Shown here: positions 24,170 to 35,452 of the stretch, in pieces
How the letters are laid out: every line of letters begins with the position of its first letter
Position numbering within the stretch: position 1 is the stretch's first letter
Assembly: GCA_034509735.1 (NCBI GenBank)
Contig: JACGWO010000003.1
Coordinates: 2,480,001 to 2,544,000 of the forward strand
Source: Sesamum alatum
Taxonomy: Eukaryota > Streptophyta > Magnoliopsida > Lamiales > Pedaliaceae
Reading direction: 5' to 3'
DNA length: 64,000 nucleotides
Notes under the pieces: generated by a model
What the model saw: only the letters and a program-made list of their open reading frames with translations
Databases searched by the model: none
What the model was told of the DNA's origin: nothing
Made by a program: the position numbers and the translations under genes

Positions 24170-26215
24170 TTAAAGCCAATTGCCCATATGTCTAATCCCC
24201 ATCTTCTCAAGATGTTGCGTATAAGCGCTCTGCGACATAGGCTTGTTTAGGGGATCTGCTGTGTTGTCTGCTGAGTTGACTCGGTCCATCCGTACGTCAC
24301 CTCTTCCTACCATTTCTCTAAGAAGATGGTAGCATCTAAGAATGTGTTTGGAACGGTGATGAGATCTCGGTTCCTTTGCTTGTGCTATTGCACCGTTGTT
24401 ATCACAGAAGATGACAACGGGCTCGGCGATGCTAAGCACCACACCCAACTCTTGGATGTAGTTTCTCATCCAAACCGCTTCCTTGGCAGCTTCTGAAGCT
24501 GCTATGTATTCAGCATCTGTGGTGGAGTCAGCAGTGGTTGCTTGCTTGGAACTTTTCCAAGCCACTACTCCTCCATTGAGCTTGAATACGTAACCCGATT
24601 GAGACTTGGCATCATCGTCATCAGACTGGAAGCTAGCGTCGCTAAAGCCTTCCAGGATCAGTTCTCCATTGCCATAGACTAAGAACATTTCCTTAGTCCT
24701 CCTTAGGTACTTAAGGATGCCCTTAACAGCATTCCAATGTGCCTCTCCTGCACAAGACTAATATCTGCTTGTTACGCTCAAAGCGTAAGCAATGTCAGGC
24801 CTAGTGCAGTGGACCGCATATTGGATGCTACCTACGGCAGAAGCATAGGGGATGACCTTCATTCTTTCAAGTTCCTCATCAGTCTGCGGGGACTGTGTCT
24901 TGGATAACTTGATCCCATGCCTCATGGGAAGGAATCCTCGTTTGGAATTGTCCATCCGATATCTCTTTAGGACTTTCTCCATATACGAGTTTTGGGTGAG
25001 TCCTTTTAGATCTGTCCCTGACAATCTGGATGTCTAGGATGTAGGAGGCTTCACCAAGTTCTTCCTGGAAAACTGGGTTGACAACCATGCTTTTGTGTCA
25101 CCCAACATTCTAACATCATTACCTATGAGTAGAATGTCATCCACATAAAGCACTAGGAACACTATAGAGCTCCCACTGACCTTCTTGTATACACAAGGGT
25201 CGGATTCATTTTTTATGAAGTCATAGCCCCGTATCACTTCATCAAAGCGAATGTTCCAACTTCGGGATGCTTGCTTGAGGCTATAGATGGACTTCTAGAG
25301 ACGACAGACCTTCTGTTCTTCTCCAGTGACTGTGAAACCCTCCGGCTGATCCATATAGATCTCTTCCTCAACGAAGCCATTGAGGAAGGTCGTTTTCACG
25401 TGCATCTGCCATATCTCATAGTCATACGATGCTGCTATGGCGAGCAGGATCCGAATGGATTTAGCCATGGCTACCGGCGAGTTGGTATCCTCAAAATCGA
25501 CCCCGGGTCGTTGAGTGTATCCCTTAGCTAAAAGCTTAGCCTTAAAGGTTGTGACTTCTCCATCAACGCCAAGTTTGCGCTTGTAGACCCACTTACTGCC
25601 AACTGGCTTAACACCTTTCGGTGGATCTACAAGTCTCCAAACTTGGTTCTCGCTCATGGAGTCCATTTCGGTTTTCCCGGAGTCGATGTCAGACATCGCT
25701 TCTCCATATGTCTTGGGATCGTTATCCAGACGACCGGTCGTATTTAGAAAGCCATATCTCACTAGAGGTCTGGACTCTCTAGTAGACCTACGGAGAACGG
25801 GAATGTCAGTGGTGATTGTGGGCGCTGACTGTATCGGAGTTGGCGGTTCAGGAACCGGGGCTGGCTATTCCTGAGGCTGTCCTTCATGCCTAGCATGTTG
25901 GACTTGTCGAGGTCGGTCAGCCCTTCGGGTGTCAATCCTGAATCCTCTAAGTGAGGATTCTGCGGCTTCCTCTGATGACTGGATTCCATCACTTGATTCC
26001 TCAAGGATCAGTTCATCAGGTTGGATATCCTCTGGCAAGCCTTGCTCCAAGAACACTGCATTTCTTGAAACAAACACCTTTTGTTCCAAAGGGTCATAAA
26101 AGTAATAACCCGCAGTTTCTTTAGGGTATCCAACGAACCTGCATAAGCTAAACCTAGATTCTAGCTTATCTCCCACTAACCTCTTGATGTATGCGGGACT
26201 ACCCCACACTTTCAA
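24170..26215 (-). pseudogene. Copia C reverse transcriptase and RNase H, broken
   Basis: This contains, in order, the post-integrase linker (MKVWGSPAYIKRLVG, QKVFVSRN), the RT start VWRLVDPPKG, KAKLLAKGYTQ, the first catalytic block WQMHVK, where the usual Asp is His (codon 25400-25402), and YVDD at 25136-25147. RNase H follows, with GFSDASF, STTDAEYIA and CDNNGAIAQA, and runs to a complete C-terminus ending GNWL at 24170. In-frame stops lie near 25868, 25293 and 24757, and a one-base deletion near 25060 shifts the frame. Six codons present in A (about 25675) are deleted in frame. The RNase H part (24170-24688) is the best-preserved C-terminus in the family. Confidence 0.9.
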
Positions 26216-27330
26216 GTAGTTGTAGGATACAGGCTTGCCGTGCTATATCTCGTATGGCGTTTGGGTCAATTCACTGGTTGGCGCCAAATTTAGCAACTTG
26301 GCCGCCGTTTCCAATGCGTAGCCTAAAAGGACAAGGGCAATTTGGTAAAACTCATCATGGATCGAACCATGTCCAATAGGGTTCAATTCCTCCTTTCAGA
26401 GACACCATTTAATTGTGGTGTCCTGGGAGGTGTCCATTCTGAAATTATACCATTTTCTTTTAGATAATTAAGGAACTCGATACTAAGGTATTCATCGCCT
26501 CGGTCTGACCGTAGGACTTCAATTTTGCAGTTGGTCTAGTTCTCTACTTCAAGTCTGAATTCTTTAAAACCTCTTAAGAGCTTCAAACTTGTACTCATTA
26601 GGTAAACATAACCATACCGTAAATGATCATCGGTAAAGGTTATGAAGTAGGAGAACCCACCTCGGGCCTGCGTCCTTAGTGGTTCACATACGTCTGTATG
26701 GACCAAGTCCAACAGACCTATAGCAAGCCTGCTTTGTCCTACAAAGGGCTTCTTGGTCATTTTCCCTCTTAGACAGGATTCACATGTTGGTAGCTCACTC
26801 AAGTCCCCTACCTCTAGGTTCCTTGAGTCTACCAATCTCTTCATCCTGTCTTGGGATATGTGACCTAGCCTAGCGTGCCACAGTCGTGCGTACCCATTAT
26901 TATCTATTTTACGTTTCTGTTGAGCGTTTAGTACAAAGTTCGTTTGTTGCAAGATATAGAGCCCATTGTTAAGTGTACCAAGCAGATGAGCAATTCCACA
27001 CCTCATCAAATAAAAGCAACTTTTATTGATCATAAACTCATAACCATTATTGTCTAACAATGGAATGGAAATGATGTTTTTAATCATACTGGGTACATAA
27101 TAAACTTGTTCTAATTCTATGTTAATACGATCACTAACTACTAGAGTGGCGGATCCTACTGCTTCTGCCGAGATGGCCTTGCCAGTCCCAAGCTTTAGGA
27201 TCATGTCCCCGCTACCCAGTTTTCTGCTTCTTTTCAGCACCTGCAAGTCATTGCAAATGTGAACTCCACAGCCGGTATCTAATACCCAAGAGGCAGAATT
27301 AGTGACCATATTGACCTGAATCACAAACAT
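26216..27330 (-). pseudogene. Copia C protease and integrase, broken
   Basis: The protease motif is WVLDTGCGVHICND and the integrase zinc-binding part is HARLGHISQDR then CESCLRGK. The core is TDVCEPL, FTDDHLRYGYVYLM, then a stretch read out of frame. Near 26575-26610 one base is lost and one gained relative to A, so about 14 residues are garbled before the original frame returns. A TAG at 26536 ends the open stretch just before the SDRGGEY block. Beyond it, the core Glu region is still recognisable by nucleotide similarity to A, with further frame damage near 26380-26400. Confidence 0.88.
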
Positions 27331-28194
27331 ACCTTGGTTTGAGAAGAGTTTGGGGCACTCCCTCTTCCAATGCCCTTTCTCACAGCAATTGATATATATG
27401 TCATATGCCCTTGACTGTTGCTTGGAGACAACCTTTCCCTTTCCTTTGCCTTTCCCCTCTTTGGCAATGGATACACTCTTAGTGTTCGTAGCTGCTTTGA
27501 TGGTTTGTCCCTTCCCTTTCTTCCTTTTCCAACGTCAGGCACCCTTGGCTTTTGTTTTGGAAGTCGAAGCACCTCCAAAGAATACCAAAGGCGTGGACTT
27601 TTTGGTCGTTGCCTCATATTGCACCAACATATTAATCAACTCATGAATGCCCTTCTCAAGTGCGTTCATGTTGTAGTTGACGATAAATTGGTCGAAGGAG
27701 GGTGGGAATGACTGAAGGATCACATCTATGTACGTTTCATTGTCGAGGCCTGCCTTTAGGTCCTCGAGCTTTTCCACCAGGGTAAGCATTTAAACCCCGT
27801 GCTCTTGTACAGAGGATCCTTCTGTCATTTTGGTTCCAAAGAACGCCTTGGCCGCGACATACCTAGTATGCCGGTCCGGGACTGCATTGCAATCCTTAAG
27901 GCGAGCCATAATGGAAGGGACATCGTCTAGCCTTTCGTACTGCTTCTGAATCTCATTCGTCATTGAAGCAAGTATGACGCTACGGACCTTCCGGTTATCC
28001 TTATGCCAAGTCTTGAACGTCTCACGTTCTTCTGGCGTGGATCCTTCCGGCAGGGTCCTAGGGAGAGGCTCGTCCGTGACGTAGCCTTGGTTCTCGTAAT
28101 CCAGGACTATCCTGAGATTGCGCAACCATTCGTTGTAATTGGTTCCATTGAATTTGTTTGTCTCAAGTATGGTAGAAAGTGGGTTCTTAGACAT
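27331..28194 (-). pseudogene. Copia C gag and zinc knuckle, with stops
   Basis: It starts at the ATG at 28194 (MSKNPLSTILETNKFNGTN). The capsid-like region is open as far as EHGV near 27793, where a TAA replaces Lys. The same frame resumes at 27789 and stops again at 27535 (TGA in place of Gly). It then runs through the basic linker into the zinc knuckle, which reads DIYINCCEKGHWKREC. The first zinc-binding Cys is Tyr (codon 27394-27396). No frameshift is needed across the whole gag. It is the best template for the family's gag structure. An in-frame upstream ATG at 28287 exists, but A and B support 28194. Confidence 0.88.
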
Positions 28195-29694
28195 TTTTAA
28201 ATCTACATTTAAAACAGAGTGCGCGATCAGCAGAATATAAAAGACGGTGGTTTGATAAAAATAATTAAATGCTTGGTCTTTAGTCATTTAATGCTCCCAT
28301 TATTTATACGAAAACACGGTACTCTCAAACGTTGTTTTCGAGAAATTCTTTCCTAGTGGGCTTGGGATCCACAGCGATTTTTCCCATACCCCGCTTTTAC
28401 GATTCGCATGGAAAAAATCCTGTGGGAGGTATACCATACCATTCTCGTTCCACGAGATTCCCAAGATTATTGCCTCACCCTTTCACATGATCCCGAGGAC
28501 TCCAAGCGAATCATGTTAATCGGGCGTTAGACCCGACCTAATCTACCGAGCCATAGACCCACTGCTACCCCCAAGACTCGTGAGACAGGTAACAGCGGTC
28601 TATCTTTCGTTCATGACACAGTGCAGCTTCTTTTAAGTACAATAACGTGCCACGACTCGTGAGACCACGCTATTGACCTAAATCAGCTTCCTCACTGTGC
28701 CATGGATTGGAAGGCATGGACAAACTCCTAGAGTCCATGTCCATTTTGTCTAGGATCTAATATTTGGACATTGGTCCAACCAATGCGAGAGTAATAAATG
28801 ACCGAGATCTCATAATATAAAATATCTACACATCCATCCACAATGCGTAATAAATAAATTGCATCCACAGCAGTTATATGATAAATAAAGAGCCATCCAT
28901 CACAATAACCACATGCAAAATTAAAGCCTAGTACGCCCCTGTTGGATGATCATAGCCCGAATCCTATGCGATCCACTGAGCCCGCAGTGGATCTATGGTC
29001 AATCTAGGGTTGTCCTATACTATTACATTAATAGTAACCCAATCATCATTCTGATGGGCCTTGGTCTCTTTTCTCTTTCTTCTCTTCATGGAAACGCCTT
29101 GGAACCTCCAGTCTGGGTTCTCCATGTGGACCTTCCTTCTTCTCCATCAATTACATCAAATTGAAACCTCACTCCTATTCTACTCTCGTTACATATTAAA
29201 AATAGAAACCCCAGCGAAAACCCGGGGGGAGTACATAAGGAGGGAGATATAATGCCTTATTATTCCAAGGCAACTAGAGAGAGAGAAGGAGAAAGCAGTA
29301 AAAGAGGCACACAGGCCCAACATAAAATTAAACCATACATTCGGTCTAGGGCTCGTGATCATCCGTTTTCATCCAACACACATAATCATATGATCTAATC
29401 ATATAATAACAACATACCAATAACACATGATTACCATTCACAATTATCCAAGATAAAATAAATGCGTAATGTATGAAAATATGGCATAAGCGTTGGTAAT
29501 AATATTTTATCGTTTTAGGAAAACCTTTCCTCATTATTTCGAGGTAAAATATCCCCGGGATTCCAAATCCAATATATTTTACCTCCTAAAATAATATCTT
29601 AGAAAATTAGGCAAAAAATGAACAAAACCAAATTTTCAGAATTAATTAAAAAATTAAAAACTGAAAAATAAACAAAATAAAAAAGGGAGAAACC

Positions 29695-30325
29695 CTAGCT
29701 AACCGGCAGCCGGCTACCGCCACCGGCAGCAGCCAGCCGGCGTGCACGCAGGGCAGCAGGCTCAGCCTGCCGCCTCTGCGCGCGCGCGCAGGCCCCTGCC
29801 TGCGTGCGTGCGCACCTGGTCGGCAGCAGGCTGCGCGGCCGCGCGCGCCGGCAGGCTGTCGCGCGGGCAGGCTCCCTTGCTCGCACGGGTGCTGGCCTGC
29901 TGGCTGCCAGCTGCGCGTCTGCCCTGCGCCGTGCGCGCGCGCGCATGCGCACTGGGCGCGTCCACCGGGCGCGCACGCGCAGACACCATCGTCTGTGTGC
30001 GTGCATGCGAGCGTTGACTCTCCAGCACACACTTGACTCCCTTGTCTGCATGTGCGCGCGCCTGGAGCGGCCGCCCTGTGCACGCGCTCGCGCGCGGCCA
30101 CTTTGTCCGCGCGTCCGAGTGCGCAGGCATCCCGGCACGCTGGCCTGACACGCACGCGCGGGCTTCCCTGCCCGTTTGCGCGCGCGCCCGGCCAGCGGCC
30201 TGCCTGAGGCCCAGCCGCGCCACCGGCAGGTTGGCTGCGCGCAGCCTTGCGCGCCTGGCACAGGCGGCCGCGCGCAGGTTCCCCTGCCTGTGCGCACGGC
30301 TGGTCGGCGTGCTACGGCGTTTCTC
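29695..30325. other. GC-rich, CpG-rich island in copia C leader
   Basis: About 630 bp of alternating GC words, with repeated modules such as GGCTGCGCGG, CCGCGCGCAGG and CCCCTGCCTG. It sits about 200 bp from the primer site, as in A. Confidence 0.8.
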
Positions 30326-30520
30326 CGTTTTTGTTCGATTTTTCACCCCCGTTTCCCAAGAAAAACAGAAAAAACCAACGATACCAAAATAACATCAATT
30401 AAAAAGCAAGAAAACGACATGCTTTTAATAATGATATAACTAAGAATTAATTAAAACATGCCAAGAACACGTTTCATGCTTAAAACGCACGTAAAACCCT
30501 AGGCCTATACACCGAACCAA

Positions 30521-30532
30521 GCTCTGATACCA
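30521..30532 (-). other. Copia C primer binding site
   Basis: TGGTATCAGAGC on the minus strand, one base after the 5' LTR, is the exact complement of the plant initiator Met tRNA 3' end. Confidence 0.92.
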
Positions 30533-30533
30533 C

Positions 30534-32505
30534 TGAAAGATTGTGGATTATCCCGGGAAATAGCGCGAATTTGGAAGCGCGGTATAAAATTAAATAACAA
30601 AAATTAAAACATGCTTTTAATAAAATAAAAGAACACGTTCAAGGGGTGTGCCCTTGAAGTTCCCGGGCGTTCGGTGTATCTCATGAATTAAAAAGCATAA
30701 AAGAAATCATGGAGGCCATAGGATTGAAAAATAAAGAGAAACGAAAATTTAAACCGGAACCTACCAATTGTTGTTTTCGTCTTCTAACCGGTACTCGCGT
30801 TGTTCACCGATTTGCTCCAGGTCTCGTATGTGAGACCCTCCAAATAGTAACACGCAATCCACCCACGTATCTTGCACGTCGTGCTTGCGAACGAACAAGT
30901 ATTTTTGGAGAGGATGAATTAATCACACGTTATTAATTAACGGTATTAATTCTCCTAAGTTCAATTGTTCCAAGAACAAAGAACAAGAAATTATTTTCTT
31001 GTTGTGAGAGAGAGAGGGCGGACGAGTAGGGAGAGAGCAGAGAGCCGAGTGTGCGTGTGTGTGTGTTGGAATATCATCACTCTTCTAATAGTGAGGGGCT
31101 AGGACTATTTATAGAGAAGGAGTTTAATCCTCTTTAAACTCCAACTCTAAAGAAGACTATTTTGACTAGGATTTTTTGACCTAGTCAAAGTAGTATTTGA
31201 CCTAGTCAAATTTAATCCTAGTCATCCATCTCCCCTTTTTAATCTCAACCATTAATTTAATTTAATGGAATATTTAAAACCTATTTAAATATTCCAAAGG
31301 GCAATAAATAAATATAATAAATATAAATATTTATTCTAGGCCCATTAAATTAATTTTCTAATAAATCCAATTTATTAGATCAATCCCTTTTATCTAATAA
31401 AAGGAATTAATTCTCTCCAAGAAAATAAAGGACCCGATTAAATCCAATTTAATCATTCATTTTCTCCAATATTTAATTCTAAATTAAATACTTAATGTGT
31501 GTGGATTGTGTGTGACTCTTTAGGTTCACCTTTCAGCTAGACTTGGTCGGATTCCTAGAATCCGCCCGTTACCATGGGTGGCCATCTTGCAACGGTCCAT
31601 GGCACTAGAGACTAGGTGAATTTTCGGGGATGAACATTTAGGCTCTAACAGTACACTCGTCCTTCTGTCTACGGTCTCACCACTTAGGGTCTAGGGCACG
31701 AAAAAATGCAGGTATCCATTTTGGACCTAAGTGTCGGTCTGTCCTTACTAAATGCCGCAAGGGAAACCTTCCCTTCTGTTCAGTTACTGTGGCCACAAAT
31801 TTTAGGGACAAGACACAGAGCATTTGTCAAACTCAATTGTCAATGCCTTTTGATAGGAGACAGATCCTTTCTTGGAAACTACTGTCACTTCGTACGCCAG
31901 AGCTGCACCAAACATGGCTTATGACTACTCAAGTGCTTCTTGGCAATCTCTCACCATATCTATGATACAGACCTGATATACGGGTAAACTCAGCAGTTCC
32001 TCAAGTCAAAGGACTTGACCTGTACCGTTGGAACCGGGAACACACGTCATACCTAGCTGACCCTACTCAAGGTCCTTCGTAAAACGATTCCCGCGAGTCA
32101 CCTTAATCAGCTGCTTCCCAGCAGGCTAACCTACTAACACTGTTTAGACGAACCTCGTCCCCTGTCGATGAAATAAGACAGCAGATGCTTAGTGCAAGTC
32201 TCAAGGGGAATCTCGGTATCCATTTTGAGATTCCTTGACTTGGAGATTTCCGGACTGATTCGGCGGGACTGATTTCATGGACCTACCTCCAAGCGTAGTC
32301 CCAGTCCCCAAAATATGTTTTCAGTCCGTGATCTTTGTTTGTGTAGTGAACAGATATGAAATGCAGATAAAGTGAACACAAACAAAGTAATGCCAAATGA
32401 ATTCACTTCTTTATTCATTAATAAATTTATCAAAACACTGAAATTGTCTAGACATAGGTTACATTTTGCCCGTCAAGATTGGCTATATGGTCACCTATTC
32501 TAACA
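30534..32505 (-). repeat. Copia C 5' LTR
   Basis: This 1972-bp LTR runs from TGAAAGATTGTG to TTCTAACA, with the minus-strand TATA box at 31106-31113. It is colinear with 22165-24153. Confidence 0.95.
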
Positions 32506-32510
32506 CTTAG

Positions 32511-32863
32511 GGTTTAGGGCACGGATACGTAGGTACCCATCTTGGACCTAAGTGTCGGTCTGTCCTATACCAAACGCCACAGGGAATCCTTCCCTTCTGT
32601 TCAGTTACTGTGGCCACAGATTTTAGGGACACGACACAGAGTATTTTGAGACACTACTGTCAACACTCTTGACAGGAGACAGATCCTTTCTTGGAAACTA
32701 CTGTCACGTTGCACACCGTGGCTCCACTTGATATGGCTTATGACTACTCAGCTGGATTTTGGCAATCTCTCACCATACGTAAGATACAGTCTCGATGTAC
32801 AGGTAAACTCAGCAATTCCTCAAGTCAAAGGATTGACGTGTACCGTTGGAACCGGGAACTCAC
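32511..32863 (-). repeat. Copia A 5' LTR, piece 3 of 4
   Basis: This resumes the A LTR right after the TSD of C and matches 3' LTR A at about 4918-5271. It ends with CTCAC (32859-32863), the TSD of solo LTR D. Confidence 0.93.
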
Positions 32864-34987
32864 TAAAAACGATATGTGGATCGTCCCGGGAGATGAACGC
32901 GAAAGATTGCATAATAAAATTGCAATGCATAATTAAACGAAATTTAAATCCTGCATAACATACATAAACGAATCAAGGGGTGTGCCCTTGATTCTCCCGG
33001 CCGTTCGATGTATCTCATGTTCAATAAAACACAACATGGAGGCCATAGAATAGAAACAAAAAAAAAACGAAATTAAACAACCTACCCGGTTGTAGATTTG
33101 TCTTCGTTCGGCTACATGCATTGTTCCCCGTTTTGCACCAAGATCTCAAAGAAGAGACCCTCTAAATCATGACACTCGCTACACTGGAAAGCAAAAAATC
33201 CTTGTGCCAGCAAGAAATTATTTGGGGAGAAGAGACATCGATACACGCTATCAATTAACGCAATCGACGTCTCTTATGTTCTAACTTGAATCCATCAAGA
33301 AGAACAAAGTAGAAATCTTGGAGAGTATAAGAGGGATGGACGAATTCTTGAGAGAATTTTGAGAGATGAGAGTTGTAGAGATTAGTAGGTGTGTGTGTGT
33401 GTGTGTGTGTTTTGAGTATTTATAGAATATGGAATTTCCTATTCCTTCTCAAACTCTTCTAAAGAGACACACTTTGACTAGGATTTTGACCTAGTCAATT
33501 CCTAGTCAAACTAGGCTTTGATTAAGTCAAATTAATCATGGCCCTTCATTTCATCAATCTCTTGATCAAATCTTGTCCATCCATTTTGATGGGTTTTATG
33601 GAATGGGCTTTTAAATAATCTCATGGACTTTATATTAAATCATATTTAATATACTAAGCCCATTAATTAATTAATAGAATGGACTTCATTTACTTCCCAA
33701 TTAAAAAGTCCCATGAACTTCATATTAAATCCTATTTAATATACCGAGCCCATTAATTAATTCACCTTTTTAATCTAATTAAAAGGGAAGCCCATGCTTT
33801 ATAAAATCCATAAATCTAATTTATGAACTCAAACCCAATTATTCCAAATAATCCATCGAGGCTTGAATCTCCAAGAAGTATAATTTAATTCCATTAAATT
33901 AAACCTTCTCCCGGAATTAATTCCAAATTAATTCCCTTTCATTTTGTGTAGCGAGTGTGACTCTTGAGGTTCACCTTTCAGATAGACTTGGACATGCTTC
34001 TTGTTATTCCATAACAAAGTAGTCCGTCACCATGGGTGGCCGTCTAACAACAGTCCATGGCACTAGAGACTAGCTGAATATGTGTTGTGAACATTTAGGC
34101 TCCAAGTTACATGTAGGTACGGTCCTACCGTCGGTTGATACGTACGGGTACGATCCTACTGTCGCCTCTCTCCCGGCCTTTAGTCTATGGCATGGAATTG
34201 GGCATCAGTTCTCATCCTTGACTAGGCAACTATGCATAATGCTCGAGATAGGTTTAACTCGACGTAGGAAATCCATTCCCACTACATCAAGTGCTACGGC
34301 CATAGACTTTGTGATTCTAAACCATCTCCGAGCGCATAGGAGATCTCGCTGTCATATCCTTTGACAGGGGACAGATCCTATCTTGGAATACACCGTTCTT
34401 ACATACTCCGACTGCACTGGACGAGGCTTATGATGACCATGTAATATAACCGGTCAAATTTTCACCATATCCAAGATACAGCCTTAGTATGTAGGGGACT
34501 GCCGTGATCCTCAAGTCCGAGGACTAATCCCGTACTATCGGAACCGGGAATACGAGTCATACCGACCAAGCCCGAATGGCTTCCATATAACGATTTCCGC
34601 GAGTCACCTCAGTCAGCCGTTCCCCAGCAGGCCGACCCACTAACACTGCTTAGAGGATCCTCATCACCCGTCGATGAAACACGACAGCAGATGCTTAGTG
34701 CAAGTCTCAAGGGGATTCTCGATGCCCTGTCTCGAGATTCCTTTGACTTGGAGTATTTCAGACCGGTTCGGCGAAACTGATTTCATGAACCTACCTCCAA
34801 GCGTAGTTCCAATTTCCAAAAATGTTATTTTAGTCTGTGGGTGTTTGTTGTGACAAGCAGTAAGTACAACAAACTCATGCCTATGAATCCTTACTGCATT
34901 CATTAACATAATATTACTTGTTCACAGATTGACGAATGGTTCTCAGAACAGCCAATACTATTAACTTTCTGGTCACCTATTCTAACA
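32864..34987 (-). repeat. Solo LTR D (related copia family)
   Basis: This 2124-bp LTR has perfect TSD CTCAC (32859-32863 and 34988-34992) and no internal region. Its plus-strand start reads TAAAAACG where TGAAAA is expected, so one terminal base is mutated. The far end is CTATTCTAACA. The interior is diverged from A, B, C and E and closer at its right end to F and G. The TATA box on the minus strand is at 33417-33424, next to a (GT)n run. Confidence 0.92.
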
Positions 34988-34992
34988 CTCAC

Positions 34993-35452
34993 GTCATACC
35001 TAGCCGACCATACTCAAGGTCCTCCATAAGACGGTTCCCGCGAGTCATCTCAGTCAACCGCTCCTCAGCAGGCTGACCCACTAACACTGCTTAGACAACC
35101 CTCGTCACCCGTCGATGAAACACGATAGCAGATGCTTAGTGCAAGTCTCAAGTGGATTCTCGGTACCTATTTTCGAGATTCCTTGACTTGGAGTTTTTCA
35201 GACTGATTCAACGGAACTGATTTGATGGACCTACCTCCAAGTGTAGTCCCAGTCCCCAAAATGTGATCTCAGTCTGTGGGCTTTGCTTGTGTAGCAAACA
35301 TTTATAAAGAAGTTAAAGTGAACACAGACAAAGTATGCGCCAAATGAATTTCACTTTCTTATTCATCAAGGTTTTATTAAAACTTTGAAATTGTTCAGAC
35401 ATAGGTTACAATTCGCCTAACAAGATTGGCTTCATGGTTATCTATTCTAACA
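34993..35452 (-). repeat. Copia A 5' LTR, piece 4 of 4
   Basis: The outer end of the A LTR, matching 3' LTR A at about 5272-5729. It ends CTATTCTAACA and is followed by TSD AGAGC at 35453-35457. Confidence 0.95.

Larger units (their letters stand above)
28195..30533 (-). other. Copia C long 5' leader with GC island
   Basis: This 2.3-kb noncoding leader has the palindromic motif pair at 28571-28586 and 28650-28665. A purine-rich stretch lies near 29220-29305 and the GC/CpG island at 29695-30325. The island is the longest of the three and least decayed. No gene is recognised; open frames in the island occur on both strands. Confidence 0.75.
22165..32505 (-). mobile_element. Copia element C, full length but with stops
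   Basis: This is the most complete family member (10.3 kb) in the A 5' LTR. TSD CTTAG lies at 22160-22164 and 32506-32510. LTRs are 22165-24153 and 30534-32505. The primer site is 30521-30532 and the polypurine tract 24154-24164. All domains are present in order. Coding is interrupted by about eight in-frame stops and a few frameshifts. The RT catalytic Asp and one zinc-knuckle Cys are also changed. It is dead as a protein source but has all cis signals. Confidence 0.95.
3739..35452 (-). mobile_element. Copia element A, host of three further insertions
   Basis: This is a Ty1/copia retrotransposon in minus orientation. Its 3' LTR is 3739-5729. The internal region is 5730-11963. The 5' LTR is split into 11964-13110, 22129-22164, 32511-32863 and 34993-35452 by later insertions. 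The four pieces add up to about 1996 bp against 1991 bp for the 3' LTR. A perfect TSD AGAGC lies at 3734-3738 and 35453-35457, inside the Athila-like gag. Without inserts it is about 10.2 kb. The coding order read on the minus strand is gag, protease, integrase, RT, RNase H. That order defines copia. The family resembles long Tork/TAR/Angela-type elements, but the lineage is tentative. Confidence 0.95.

Noticed and set aside
3739..35452. Reading the whole 3.7-35.4 kb interval as a tandem array of one element
   Set aside because: TSDs at each junction and the summed length of the split A LTR (about 1996 bp against 1991 bp) show nested insertion rather than tandem duplication.
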